Source of the DNA: Bagarius yarrelli | Lineage: Eukaryota > Chordata > Actinopteri > Siluriformes > Sisoridae | Direction of reading: 5' to 3' | DNA length: 64,000 nucleotides | NCBI GenBank assembly: GCA_005784505.1 | Contig: VCAZ01000036.1 | Coordinates: forward strand, 1,138,001 to 1,202,000 | In this document: positions 49,816 through 61,800 of the stretch, piece after piece | How positions within the stretch are numbered: position 1 is the first letter of the stretch | Layout: every line of letters starts with the position of its first letter | The notes under the pieces: model-generated | Seen by the model: the letters and a program-made list of their open reading frames with translations, nothing else | Database searches by the model: none | What the model was told of the DNA's origin: nothing | Translations under genes and position numbers: made by a program

Positions 49816-50724
49816 ATTTTGGTGATAGAAAAATTTACCTCTAAGCACAAATTTATTTTCATGCATATTTTTTTAGAGAATATTGAATGAATATTGAATG
49901 TGTTACCAGTGGCGGTTGGAGAGAAAAAAAAAGAGATAAAATGTTATCATTGATTTTTTTTTTTTATTGTATAAAACACTCACACTTTTGTTGTAATTAA
50001 TATTTCTATTATTTACATTGACAGCTTGGTGGTGCTGGGAATCAAACCATGATCTTCCAATTAGCAGTCCATTTCCACTTCCAGTTTGTTTTGCGCCCCA
50101 TAATATTTTTAGCACCAACTGCCAATAGGTGAGAAAGCTAATTTTACCAGAACAAAAGGCACAAAAAATTTTCTACAATTTTTTTTTCTTAAGTAAATAC
50201 AAAAATGTTATTATTTAATTTAATTGTTATTCGGTTTGAAAAGAAAAAGGCAAGACAAGCTAGAGGTAAAAAACATGCAAAAGGAATGCTTTTCACAGAG
50301 AACCAGTCTCAATTAATATTTATTTTGGATAGATAGTAAATCCAAATACAGGCAAATATAGCAGCATACGGTATGACTGTATATTATACAACTGTAGAAA
50401 CCATCAAAATTCACCAAATCATACGTTACTACAGTAAAATAATTCTTTAGAGACTGATTTAGATCAAGACGGCTACAAATAATCTAATATGGCTTCCAAA
50501 GTGCTAATATAACTGCACACTAGTTCAACTGAATGGTTTGACAGTAACAGGAGACCCAAAGTCCTGTTCAAATCTGGGGCCCAGATTTTTCCTGTTTGTG
50601 TTGTGTTAATAATTAATTTGTTTAGAAACAGAGGAATCAAGTATTATATGCTTAATTTCCTAAATGTTATTTTTGTTTAGTGGTCAATACTTTGATGAAC
50701 TCTGTTGTTCAGGACACAACTATG

Positions 50725-50870
50725 GCGTCAATTATTTATTTGTGGTGTGCCACAAGTCTCTGTTCTAGGGCCAATGCTCTTGTAAACTTGGTGTGCAATA
50801 GTTTGCAAAATATCATTAGCGTCCACGGTTATGCTGATGACATACAGCTGTATGTTTGAGACACCAGCTT
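50725..50870 (+). mobile_element. LINE reverse-transcriptase core fragment
   Basis: 50741-50782 reads CGVPQVSVLGPMLL and 50821-50856 reads VHGYADDIQLYV. These are the VPQGSVLGP and catalytic YADD motifs of non-LTR reverse transcriptases. The two blocks are in different frames and a stop follows the second, so the element is dead. Confidence 0.8.
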
Positions 50871-51927
50871 AATAAATTTGCTATGAGGAATGTGTAAAGA
50901 CCATTAGACGTTCAGTGCTGCGTTACTTGAGTGCTTTTATTAGTGCCACAGGGAGCTTGAGGTAAGCTTTCTGATTATGGAGGAATTCTGAAGGTTCCTT
51001 AAAGTGTGATTATTGTTGCCAGTCTCTCAGTAAAAAGCTAATGTGGATATTATTAGGAAGTTTCTTTTCCATACCGACAAAATGGGTACTGTATAACATC
51101 TTTCCCTGTAGGTTACACCAGGATCACCAGGATCACCAAGAACACCAGGATCTGTCAGCACTTGGCTTTCTGAATGACTGGTTGCCGTGTGGAACAGTGA
51201 GGTGATTAGCCAAATAGGGCTTGTATGTGAAAGGCAATCAGGAAAAGAGTCATTTTACTTCCCCACAAGCTGCTCAGAGGACAGACCTGACTTAATGAGC
51301 CAAATGAGTTGTAAAATGGAAGACTGAGCAGTGTCGATTGTGCAGTACACTTCCAAAGAAATTGTGGCCACACACCTTCTGGCAAAAGGGCTGGCAGCAG
51401 AACCGCAGTAGAAAAACGGGGAATGCTAGCCAGGAGCCTTAATTCTTGTTGACTGATACAGCCATTACTAAGCTCATCTTCCAAGCACCATCTGTGCACT
51501 GGTTTGAAGCTTTATCTTTAACCTCTTTACAATGCCAGCATTGACTTTAAAACCGGAAATGGTTGAAAAAGTAGCTTGCTAATGAATTAAAGATATAGAC
51601 CTATACCTATAGATATATACCTCGAAAGATAAACCACAGCAAGCCATGAAATACTACAAAAGTTCTGAAGAAAGCCTGCCTGGCGATTTTATAATGAACT
51701 GTAGAACCATGGCTACGTGTATCAGTTGGTTCTATTGCCTGTTCTACACAATTTCTTTAGCATCTGCTGTATTTACAATCACATTTGTTTGAGATGTATT
51801 AGAAGTTTAAACCTTATCATTCTGTTGCCGATATTTGGTTATCAGCAGCTTACTGATAAAGTAGATACTAAAGGAACCAAGAATCAAAAAGCTTCTTAAA
51901 AAGGATAGAACTCACATTCAAATATGG
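50871..51927. other. Intergenic, no gene recognised
   Basis: The minus-strand ORF at 51206-51499 shows no domain-like pattern. Parts may be further LINE debris. Confidence 0.4.
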
Positions 51928-52022
51928 GGAAGTGGTGGCTCATGGTTTAAGAGTTGGACTACCAACCAAAAGATTGTGGGTTTGATTCCAGCTCCACCGT
52001 CTGGCAAACGCTGTAAATGTAG
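51928..52022 (+). mobile_element. Partial family B SINE
   Basis: 'GGGGAAGTGGTGGCTCATGG' head with 'GGTTTGATTCCAGCTCCACC', then directly 'CTGGCAAACGCTGTAAATGT' from the tail. The middle is deleted. Confidence 0.65.
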
Positions 52023-52165
52023 ATGTTTCTTGTCACATACATGATTATACACAGTACAACACACGGTATATCTGACTCTCTAAATTGAAAAAAAGTTACC
52101 AATTTGAAAATATAAAGAAAAAATGTAATATAATATGAAAATATACTGTGTATTGTATATGCTGA

Positions 52166-52166
<1 letters not shown>

Positions 52167-52201
<35 letters not shown>
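52167..52201. repeat. (TA)n microsatellite
   Basis: A perfect dinucleotide run bordering a LINE relic. Confidence 0.9.
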
Positions 52202-52203
<2 letters not shown>

Positions 52204-52690
52204 CAGTAGGGTATAAAGTTCTGGTGTGTTTGTGTGAGCCCAGAAGAGTCCCAGTTTCAGGTGTTTTTCTTCTAGTTGAGAGCCTTCTAGTTCAAGGAGC
52301 AAAAACGCTTCCCTGACTGCAGTAGAGGAAAGACTGTCTTTGTTTGGATGACCGCTTGCTGTAAGTTCAGTGCGGATGGTACATTTGGCTGACCGTCTTT
52401 AGAGCTTGTCTGTCCTGTTTGGTGCTGTTACCAAACCAGGTAGTGACGCTTCCTTTTCAATGGTGCAGATGTAGAAAGTCCTTAGAACCTGAGGTGGCAA
52501 TTTTAAGTCCCTTGGTGGAATAGACGCTGGCGGACCTGCATTACCACAGTGTTGATGTGACAAGACCATGATAGGTCCTGTGTATTGTGAACACTTAGTT
52601 ATCGGAAAGTGTCCACTCTCTACCCCGGGGTCCTGTTGATTGTGAGCAGCTGATAGGTCCTCCCTGCTTCGTGCTGAAGTTCACCACCAA
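52202..52690 (-). mobile_element. Degenerate LINE reverse-transcriptase C-terminal fragment
   Basis: The minus strand shows broken blocks HINTVVMQVRQRLF and TFYICTIEK, which match the distal RT region of fish L2-type LINEs. Stops and shifts occur throughout. Confidence 0.55.
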
Positions 52691-52739
52691 CGTCTTTTAA
52701 TCATTATATTAAACGAGTGTGAATGTAAATTTTACAACA

Positions 52740-53010
52740 ACGCCATGTGATTTGAACATGAAAGCTGATTGGCTGTTTTCAAATTCCCATAAGGACGAAC
52801 CGCTCTGCTCTCTCGGAACCCTCCCACTTTTTGTTGTTAGCAAATCAATTTTGTTTTTTTAAAATATTTTTTGCCTCATGTGATTGGACTGTTGTAATGT
52901 AAGTCATGTTATTTATTGTTTTCCCCTTTGCCTCCCTCTAGTGGACAACATTATCATTACGGCTTTCATCTCTGAATCAAATCGATATTAATGGCTAAAT
53001 TTTGTTAAAG
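52740..53010 (+). repeat. Copy of the CTCTAGTGGACAACATT repeat family
   Basis: It contains 'TTTTTGCCTCATGTGATTGG', 'CCCTCTAGTGGACAACATTA' and 'TTACGGCTTTCATCTCTGAA'. The 5' part is missing relative to 35845-36310. Confidence 0.65.
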
Positions 53011-54440
53011 ATTATCTTAACGACTTAATTACTGATAATAAATTTACAGTGAACTCGAATTATTGATATATGATAGACTTATTGCATTAAGATTTGACTT
53101 TAACATTAATGTTTTCAATATTTTAGCTTGCATTACACTCCTGCATTGCTGAAATTTTTTTTTTTTTTTTTTATTTCATAGTACTAGTAAACACTCGGTA
53201 ATAAATATAGGTTATAGCCATGGACAGGTCTGGGGTATGTATAGTATGTGTTTTAAATTTTTAGGTAACATCCATAAAAGACTGCTTTGTCATTTTGGTT
53301 TTATTTCTATTCTAATTACAAACTCATCTGGTGCCTTTACAATCTGCTTGTTTTACCTGTAATCCAATGAGGTTTTTTTTGATCCAGGTCTAATAATTAT
53401 ATTCTTCTTTTTTCTTTTGCACATGGATAAAGACCAAACTGTCTAAAACGTTTGCTCAGACTTTCTATCTGAACTGAAAGCTGGTGTTGATTTTGGCTTC
53501 TCATCGGTTTCTTTTGCAATTGGGGTTCTTTTTTAGCTGGCTTTGACTAAATTGCTTTTTTGGTTGATTTTGTCATTAACATCCAACGGTCTTTAAACTC
53601 TGTTTTTCTCTGCCAAAATCCTTGGACGTCATTCATGCAAGTTTTTTATCAGGGTTTTGACCGGTTATTGTCAGGATCTGGATGAGTGGTAAATAAAGCA
53701 GAGTAGAAAACGGACCACTAACATAGCCAAAGAGACGAAGCAAATCACATTTCATGTTGCCAATTTAAGTGTAAAAAGTTTATTACAGAAAGTTTAATTT
53801 GAGAACCAAGATATTTGTATCGACTCTTTCTTTGAGGCAGCCTGGTGTGGTTAGATTGTTCTAGTCAGCCTGCAGTAAAGAGCTTTGACTCGGCTCTGCA
53901 TGCTATCATCTGTGAGGATGAAAAGCGGATCATCCATCATCAGGACTTAGACATTTGGCCTCTATAAGAAAAGCAATGAGGTGCTCCTACCAGTCTTGTG
54001 GCAAACGATTTCTTCAGAGAGACGTTACTTATATCCACAAAAAAAACACAAAAATACCCAACCACAATTACCAACCAGTTGAAGACACTATCCTGCTTCC
54101 CCAAACCACAGCCCTACAGTATGTTTTTACTCACTCCGAAAAGCTGGAACTCATCGCAATTTTTCCGTCATAATCAGTTTTAGACATTATTCACAAAGAT
54201 GACCAAAACTTTTCTCAAAGTAAAGCTTAAAAACCATCATGGAGGCTTTCAGTTGACAGGAACATGATGTATGTGTTGCAGATGGTCGTTTGTCTTTGTT
54301 CTGCTTGTTTAACAAAGGAAGCTAAACCGAAGAAAAAACAATACTACACATGTAAGCTTAGAATATCCTTTGATTTAAAAATGCACTTTTTTTTTTTTAT
54401 TATTGTTTTAATAATATTATTAAAATTATACAATTATACA
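53011..54440. other. Intergenic, nothing recognised
   Basis: AT-rich with T runs. Short ORFs at 53955-54183 have no recognisable content. Confidence 0.45.
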
Positions 54441-55330
54441 AGACCAAAGAGCTGTCCAAGAATGTCAGGAACAAGATTGTAGACCTAAAGAAGGCTGAAA
54501 TGGGCTACAAGACCATTGCCAGACAGGTTGGTGAGAAGGTGACAACAGTTGGTGCGATTATTCACAAATAAAAAAACCATAAAAATAATCAATTAGTCTG
54601 AAGCGCCATGTAAGATCTCACCTCGAGAGGGTCCCCTTGCTTTAGAAAGCACATGTACAGGCCCGTCTGAAGTTTGCCAATGAACAGCTGAATGATTCAG
54701 AGGAGAACTGGTTGAAAGTGTTTGGTCAGATAAGACCAAAATTGAGGTCTTTGGCATCAAATCAACTTGCCATGTTTGGAGGTGCTGCCTATGACCCAAA
54801 GAACACCATCCACACCGTCAAACATAGAGGTGGAAACATTATGCTTTGGGGGTGCTTTGCTGCTAAAGAGACAGGACAACCTTACTGCATCAAAGGGACG
54901 ATGGACACGGCAATGTCTTGGGTTTGAACCTCCCCTCAGCCAGGGCATTGAGAATGGGTTAGGGATGGGTATTTACACGGCCAGAGCAACAAAAGAGTGG
55001 CTGAAGAAGAAGAGGTACATTTAGGTTCTGGAGTGGTCCAGCCAGTCTCCAGACTGTAATCCCATAGAAAATCTGTAAAGGAAGCTGAAGGTTTGAGTTG
55101 CCAAACGTCAGCCTCAAAACCTTAATGTCTTCGAGAGGATCATTAAAGTGAAGTGGGACAAAATCCCTCCCGAGATGTGCTAATCAACTAAAAGAAACGT
55201 CTGACCTCTGTGAGTGACAACAACAGTTTTACCACCAAGTACTAAGTCTTATGTAAAAGGATCAAAATACTTATTTCACTCATTAAAATACAAATCAAAA
55301 TATAATTTATGTTTCTCACTGTTAAAATGT
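54441..55330 (+). mobile_element. Tc1-like DNA transposon, dead
   Basis: Ordered matches to a fish Tc1-like transposase run from the N-terminal helix-turn-helix part ('AAGAATGTCAGGAACAAGAT') through VFGQIRPK-type sequence at the SDET position, a block reading GGNIMLWGCFAA (54829-54864), and 'GAATGGGTTAGGGATGGGTA', to the C-terminal 'AAACGTCTGACCTCTGTGAG'. The second catalytic aspartate region is deleted at about 54975, and stops and shifts occur throughout. Terminal repeats were not delimited. Confidence 0.8.
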
Positions 55331-55969
55331 CTAAACTGCCTTACAGAAATACAAAAAATAGAGAATAAAGAATGATGAAATCTCCCCGAGAATGGGACCA
55401 AACTCAGAAGGGAACCCATCATCATCTGGGTGACACTCAAAAACAAAAAGAACATATAACCAGAAAATTTTAATTGTTTTATATAGTTGTGAAACTCTTG
55501 TAATTAGCACATTTGTTTATCTTTTAGCGTTAATACGCCCCCCCCAAAAAAATCCCAGACACTGAGAATAGTGTAATCTTCAGGTGGTGATTTGTATGTA
55601 CTTGGGACACAATTGCATCTAAAGGACCATCTGGTTTTGCTTCCCATTCTTTTCAGCAGCTAAACCCGTTACTGGCTCTGTGTCTGAGCTTTCACTAAAC
55701 AGGATCATTAGTGGTCATAGGCCAGAGTACTTCCCACCTCGCTATCATTAATCACTTCAAAGGGGTTCTCGAACATGAAAAGACATTCTCCCGTCATCAT
55801 TTCCCATCATCAGCTAGACCATTACACTCCACGTTAATGCAACTACTCCTCACTCGACCTTTTCATTTCAGTAACTATAAATCAGCTTCAGGACAGTCAT
55901 TAGTAATTTCTCCTTCACATGGAACAACCTAGGGCTATTACACTATAAGATGCTTTTAATACACTGTAC

Positions 55970-56380
55970 ATCGCTGGTAGCTGGTCAATACGGGATGCTA
56001 GGGCGCCCCGGAGAGAAAAAAGCTACTATCATGTTAACGATAAGTAAAGGAAATATTGCAAATTAAGAACAAAGTAAAACCCTTTAGTTGTACTGTTCCA
56101 CTTTTGGTTATATTATTATTATTTATTAAAAATCTACACTGTACTTCGTTCATATGTGTGTAGGCTGTAAACTTTCAAAAAGCAAGTGAGCTTTGGGGTG
56201 AGATCTGTGTTTAAAATTCCTCTCGAAACACACCGCGTTGTTCCCCGAACCTTCCCACGTTCTGCAATTTAGTATTGTTTATATATTTTTGGCCTCATGT
56301 GATTGGATGTTGTAATGCATGTCATGCCTTTTATTATTTTTCCTTTGACTTCCTCAAACAATTCAAAGTCAAAAATAAAA
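55970..56380 (+). repeat. Copy of the CTCTAGTGGACAACATT repeat family
   Basis: It begins 'AGCTGGTCAATACGGGATGC' and contains 'GGCGCCCCGGAGAGAAAAAA' and 'TTTTTGGCCTCATGTGATTG', in the same order as 35845-36310. Confidence 0.65.
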
Positions 56381-57447
56381 ACAACACTGATTCGATAACA
56401 ACAAAAGGGGGACGGTTTGTCCCCTGCCAAAAATTGGAAACAAGCCAATTAGGGCTCGCTCTCAAATTACGTGATTTTTAAGTTCCCGGATACATACACA
56501 CGCATATGTCCAGCACACACATATGAATTATTTTTTAAATTTTTTAAATAAATAATTATTTGACTAGGAATGAAATGGTAAAGCCCATCCGAAATATTAG
56601 TTTGCTGATTTAGTATAGGCGAATATGCTGCTAATATTACCTTTATTTTAAAGAGCATATAAAAATGCATGAAATGCATATATTTCATGCATTTTCAATA
56701 TCGGATATTTTTCCAATACCGATATCCAATTTTTTTTTACTTCCTATTATCGGAATCGGCATCAGCCGGCAATAACTCATATCGGTCAGACTTTAATATT
56801 TAACTTATTGTTAATGTGTTAAATCGCTTTCTTCCTGGTGGGCAACCCCTTATATTGACCGTCTGTCACTGTTACTGAACATTATCAGTCAGCAGAGGAA
56901 TGAAAATGGCTGTCTCGGACTTCTAGATGAAAATATCTCAAATAAAGTGCACAATTTAAAGGGAGAATTTCAAGACTTGTATTTTTAGATAGTTTAGTAC
57001 CCAATAGCTGAAGCCCGAAAGCTTCAGTGGAGCATCTGAAGGCAAGCCAAGGTTTTTTTTTGTCGTTAACTACATCTCTCACAAGACCTACAAAGATCAA
57101 CCACGAAATATTTCCTGGTGGGATGAAATATGTCTCTCTGTTGCTTTTCACTCATTGCGGGGAGGGCAGAGCTGGAAAACAGCAAGGAGCCACAGAACAT
57201 AATTGGCACAATAATGAAAGCTTATTAGTCTTGTTAAATTTATATTTTTTTTCCTTCTGTGTTGTTCTCCAGCTACTATGCACTCTATTTGGTGTCGTAT
57301 TTTTATATGTTGATTAATTAAATTAATTAAATAGGGTAAACTTTATTTCTATTATCTTTTCTTTTAAATATGTTTATATTTATAAATATAAATGTAAAAT
57401 AATTTTAAACATATAAATACACACCCAGGACACATTAAAGCAATATT
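56381..57447. other. Intergenic, with one repeat-like patch
   Basis: 56690-56800 holds TATCGGATA/CCGATATCC/ATCGGAATCGGC words, the style of a common fish non-autonomous transposon. Nothing else is recognisable. Confidence 0.4.
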
Positions 57448-57610
57448 TACATTTTTGCTATTTTGCAGATTACTTGATTCAGATTGCCTAACATTTATTT
57501 CATTTATACAATATTATATTATTTTTTTAATGCAATATATATTATTTTTTTATGCAATTAAGCATTTATTGGTTAAAGGTCTTACTCAGGGGTTTTCAGC
57601 GCCCAGGGAC
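57448..57610 (-). mobile_element. Very degenerate family B SINE
   Basis: 'TTAAAGGTCTTACTCAGGGG' in the right part and a diverged tail to its left suggest an old reverse copy. Confidence 0.35.
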
Positions 57611-58152
57611 AAAGTCAGTTTTCTCGCTCTTTCCTGTCCCTCTTGTGAAGGTGTGAGTCATAAGGGGGTCCGTCATGCTTTTTTTAGGGTATAAATAGGA
57701 AGAAAAAGTAAGTAATGAAGGCAACAATGAAACATTAAAGATATTATTGGGGAAAACACCCCAATTAGCTATGCCGCTGCCTAATATTTCAGTTATAAAC
57801 TAGCTTCCTGTTATTTCTCTGGGTGGATAAAATTGCTCTTGCCACAGTTTATATATTTGATCAGGATCTGGTGATTTCCCAGTCATCAGCGTCGGATTCT
57901 TTAAATTATTCAGTGATTGTCAGAGAAAAAGAAAAATAATACATTCCTAGGTTTGATTTCTATGTGAATATATTTTTTTCTCATCCGTCTTTGAGTCCAT
58001 TTCATTTGAGCCCCCGAATTGGAGTCTTGTAGTTATTGAAACAGTGGTAGTTTATTGATATTCGTGTCTCTGAAGCTGTTCGAGTTGGAAAAACTTTTCA
58101 CAACTGGAACCTGGTCTGGTAAAATGTTATAATAATTAGCCAACTCTTTTGT

Positions 58153-58470
58153 TTATATATCAGTTCCCGTCGGTGTTAACATGTCCAGTAGGTCCCTGAG
58201 AGCCCTGTGTCCTGATAAATTGCTCAGCGCATTCCTGAGACTAAGTGACGAATGACACATTATATTCTGGTTAAAGCGTAACGCTGCAGCAGGAGAAAAA
58301 TGAACCGAAACGCTGGCTACCGGCAGTGGTAAAGACAATATTATGGGAGCACTTAATAAATACCACACAGGATAGACACAAAAACAACTGAAAAATAAAA
58401 CTGTTAGCAATGCAGAAGTGTAAGTAGTTGATGGTGATGATGTAATGTTACTGCTAGCTAAAATAATCAA
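58153..58470 (-). other. Unassigned 105-codon ORF
   Basis: An open frame with a hydrophobic N-terminal half and a C-terminal stretch reading HSSLSLRNALSNLSGHRA then LRDLLDMLTP, which could form an amphipathic helix. I do not recognise a family and there is no dibasic processing site. Most likely it is a chance ORF. Confidence 0.12.
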
Positions 58471-58539
58471 AAATGTTCACGTTAAAGTCAATTGTGAAAG
58501 AATGCATTGAATGTGAATTTGAGTTTAATGTAAGTTTAT

Positions 58540-58660
58540 TATCAGTAATTAAGTCATCATTCAAAAAATTCATCAGATTCAGAGATGGAGACTGTAATAC
58601 TAATGTTGTCCACTAAAGGGAAAACAATAAAAGGGCATCGCAACGCAGTAATTGATGCCC
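58540..58660 (-). repeat. Partial copy of the CTCTAGTGGACAACATT repeat family
   Basis: It contains 'CAGAGATGGAGACTGTAATA' and 'TAATGTTGTCCACTAAAGGG', the reverse of the 35845 signatures. Confidence 0.55.
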
Positions 58661-59949
58661 GAAATTATGAAGGGTGATTGTACGAATCAAAAGCTGTATT
58701 TTACCTGGTGTCTTTTAACAGAACAGGAGGTCATGCATGAACAACCCTGAGGCACAAACCTTAGCCCGGGTGCTAACTCATAACAGGGTACAATTACACA
58801 CCTGAACAGTTGTGAATTGGGGGATAAAACCTTGAAATTATAGTAATAACGGGCAAACGCAAGAATCAAACCCCTAACCCCAGAGGTGTAAGTCATACCA
58901 CACCCACCACATCCAGCATGTGAAAGGATGAAGCTTTAGGTAGACAAATGTTATTTGTCAAATCATGCTAGGTCTTGTTAGGGCACTGAAACCGGCAGCT
59001 ACATGAGGGTATCAAAAGGTTCCAAGACACGCCAACAGATGCCAGCATAAGGCTGTGGTACCTTCAAATGTTGGCATGTTGGAATGTTTTTTTTTATACC
59101 CTTAAATAATTAAGATGTGGCAGTATGAGGTCATAAAATATAAAGGGGGAATTGATGTCATACTCTTTACAGGGTTGTCTTTGGTTTAACGAAAATTAGT
59201 TAGGAGCCACGCTATGACTTAAGTGCGAATCCCAGGACCTTTTTTTGCAGGTTGCCACTGCAGAAGGCTCAAGACCCTCAGCTGCTCAGTTGAAAAAATA
59301 AGATAATGGTGAAATAATGACAGTCAGGGAAAATATGCCTCCAGGTAAAATATCTAGATATCTTAAAGTCAAGGTGTTATACAAAGCTCAGTATTTGGAA
59401 CACTGACATTTATAACATTTGACTTATTTATATGAATTTGGCAAGACCCCTGATTGTTCCAGAAAAACGAAACCAAATTGCTGGCAGCAAACGCATTGGA
59501 TTTTATGATGTGTTTTTTAGCCTAGTGTTCATTTTATCTTTAGCAAATTATATGACTTGAACTCATAGAAGAAACACATTCTTTCCTTCTTTTATAAGAA
59601 CAAATGTTTCATTGTATGCAGAAAGTGTTAATCATGTTCACTGTATTCTGGCCCTGTAAAAGGTCACGATTAAATTAATTTCAACTCCAATGGAAAATAC
59701 AGAGATGCTTTAAAGTCTCGGCTTGTTTTTTTTTTCCCCTTAAAAACCAATGAAAACTCAAAAACAGCAGCAGAGCTAAAACAAATGTTTAAAAACTAAC
59801 GAATGAAGAGTGGATGAAGAGTCATTTAACAAGAATTCAATTAATGAATATGGAGTCATTCTGAAATGTGAGATGCTTGTAATAGGTTAAATATTGTAAA
59901 CAGTCTGCATGCTCATAAAAATAGAATACAAGACTACTAAAATATGGCT
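58661..59949. other. Intergenic, old SINE debris possible
   Basis: 59185-59310 looks like a heavily diverged family B SINE ('GAGCCACGCTATGACTTAAG', 'CTCAGCTGCTCAGTTGAAAA'). No gene was seen. Confidence 0.4.
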
Positions 59950-60312
59950 TATTGTGTCTTAGTGTTTAGCACTGTTGCCTTACAGTAAGAAGGTTCCAGG
60001 TTCCAGATTCCCCTGCAGGGGTCTTTCGCTGTGTGGAGTTGGCATGTTCTCCCCGTGCTTGCATGGGTTTACTCCAGGTACTCTGGTTTCCTCCCACAGG
60101 CCAAAAACATGTATGTTAGATCGATTGATTGGTGAATCTAAATAGCCCATAGGGGTGTGTGTGTGTGTGTGTTTGTGTGTGTGTGTGCGGTAGTTTGTCT
60201 GTGACCCTGTGATGGACTGGTGATCTGTCCAGGGTGACCACTGCCTTTCATCCGGTGATAGACTCCAGCAGAGCCCTGTGACCCTGATTAGTAATAAGCG
60301 GGTATAGATGTT
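59950..60312 (+). mobile_element. tRNA-headed SINE, family A, with internal (GT)n
   Basis: The head 'TAGTGTTTAGCACTGTTGCC' and body 'TCCTCCCACAGGCCAAAAAC' are intact. A (GT)n run at 60156-60187 lies at the position where other copies have a short GT. The tail ends 'GTAATAAGCGGGTATAGATG'. Confidence 0.8.
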
Positions 60313-60869
60313 AGGGTGGCCCAGTAGAGCACAAAAACACAACAGCATTAAAAAGAAAACACAAGTTAACAACACTTAATCAAGCTGCAACACATTGGAA
60401 ATTATCCCAACTATTTGGGGGCTGTTGGTCTGCAGAAACTGTCTGTGGGCAATTCATCTGACTGTTGCGTTGCGTCTCGATTCCGTTGTGTTGTCAACTT
60501 CTGTGTAGTCTCTTTTTAATTGTCATTTTGTTGTGCACTTCTGGGTTACTGTACAATGTAAGGGCAGACTGAATTTCAAGAAATAAAAAGACTAAATCAA
60601 GACAGGCCATGACAAGAACTATACCGGAATAGGACACAACAGGAACAGCACGGTTTAAAAGGCACAGCACAGAATAAAAGCAAGGACGAGACTAAGTAAA
60701 ACACTGGGGTTTAGATAGAGAGGAGGGAGAGACCTAATTAGAGCACAAAAAACATCTTAACATGATCTAGAACATTAGGTCGAGAACAAATATCGAGGCA
60801 TGAAAGAACAGGACATGGAACAAAGATTGTGAAAGATTGCCTGGATTGTGGGGTCTGGTGTGTCTCATC

Positions 60870-61275
60870 TTCCTCTTGACAATACTCCAAGGATTCTCTA
60901 CAGGTCAGGAGAGTTTCCAGCCAGTCAATACCACGATCGGTAAACCAGTTCTGAGTAATTTTGGCACTGTTGGTCAGGGTGAAGTCCTGCAGGAAAAGGA
61001 ATTCAGCATCTTCATAAAACCTCTCAGCAGATAGAAACATGAAGTGTTTTAAAAATCTCTCTGAGGACGACTGCATTGACTTTGGACTCAATAAAACACA
61101 GTGGATCAATACCAGTAGACGACATTGCCCTCTAAATCATCACAGACTGTAGACACTTCACACAGGACTTTAAACAGCCTGGATTCTGTTTCTCTTCTCT
61201 CTTTCTTCAGACTCCAGAACCAAATGAAATTCGATTACCAAATGAAATGCATAATTGACTTTCATCTGAAAAGAA
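60870..61275 (-). mobile_element. Tc1-like DNA transposon, part 1 (interrupted by a SINE)
   Basis: On the minus strand the sequence shows the block from 'TTTTCAGATGAAAGTCAATT' (SDES/FGN-type) through KSCVKCLQSVMI and AMSSTGIDPLCFIESKVNAV to the RYGDAEFLFLQD-like stretch. This is a fish Tc1-like transposase with stops. The element continues beyond the inserted SINE at 61576. Confidence 0.7.
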
Positions 61276-61575
61276 AGGGGCAACACAGTGGCTTAGTGGT
61301 AACACTGTTGCCTCACAGCAAGAGGGCCTGAGTTCAGACAGGTCGCCAGTCCATCACAGGGCCACACACACACACACACTTACTCCTACGGGCAATTTAT
61401 CATCAGTCAACCTAACATACACGCAAGCACAGTGTCATCGACTGGCGACCGGTCCAGTGTGTACCCATCCTGCCTTTCGCCCTTTTACAGACGGCTAGGA
61501 TAGGCTCCAGCAGACTCCCATGACCCAGAATTAGGGAATAAAGATGGATGAAGATGAATAAATTAATCTAAAAAA
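61276..61575 (+). mobile_element. Family A SINE inserted inside a Tc1-like element
   Basis: Head 'CAACACAGTGGCTTAGTGGT', tail 'GAATTAGGGAATAAAGATGG' and then an A13 run. It splits the Tc1-like sequence exactly: CTGAAAAGA before and AGACTTTGGAC after. The short AAAAGA repeat on both sides fits a target-site duplication. Confidence 0.75.
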
Positions 61576-61800
61576 AAAAAAAGACTTTGGACTATTGTCT
61601 ATTGACTTACTTTCCTCAGCCAAGTTAAGATACTTCTGACATTGTATCTGGTCCAGGAGTAGCTGAATGTCTGGCTGAATGTCTGTGTGATTTCCCCACC
61701 TCCTTGAATTGGCTTCGTTTGTCAATCTTCTCGTCTATAGACATCCCTGTTGCTTGTGCAGCTTTTTCTACCACACTTTGCACTTCCAGTCAAAGTTCCA
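61576..61800 (-). mobile_element. Tc1-like DNA transposon, part 2
   Basis: It continues the transposase-derived sequence of 60870-61275 on the other side of the SINE ('AAGATACTTCTGACATTGTA', 'CTGGTCCAGGAGTAGCTGAA'). It is degenerate. Confidence 0.6.

Noticed and set aside
54593..55024. Active Tc1 transposase gene
   Set aside because: The transposase frame is broken by shifts and stops, and the region of the second catalytic aspartate is deleted.
60738..61109. 123-codon minus-strand gene
   Set aside because: It is a surviving frame of the dead Tc1-like transposase, not a host gene.
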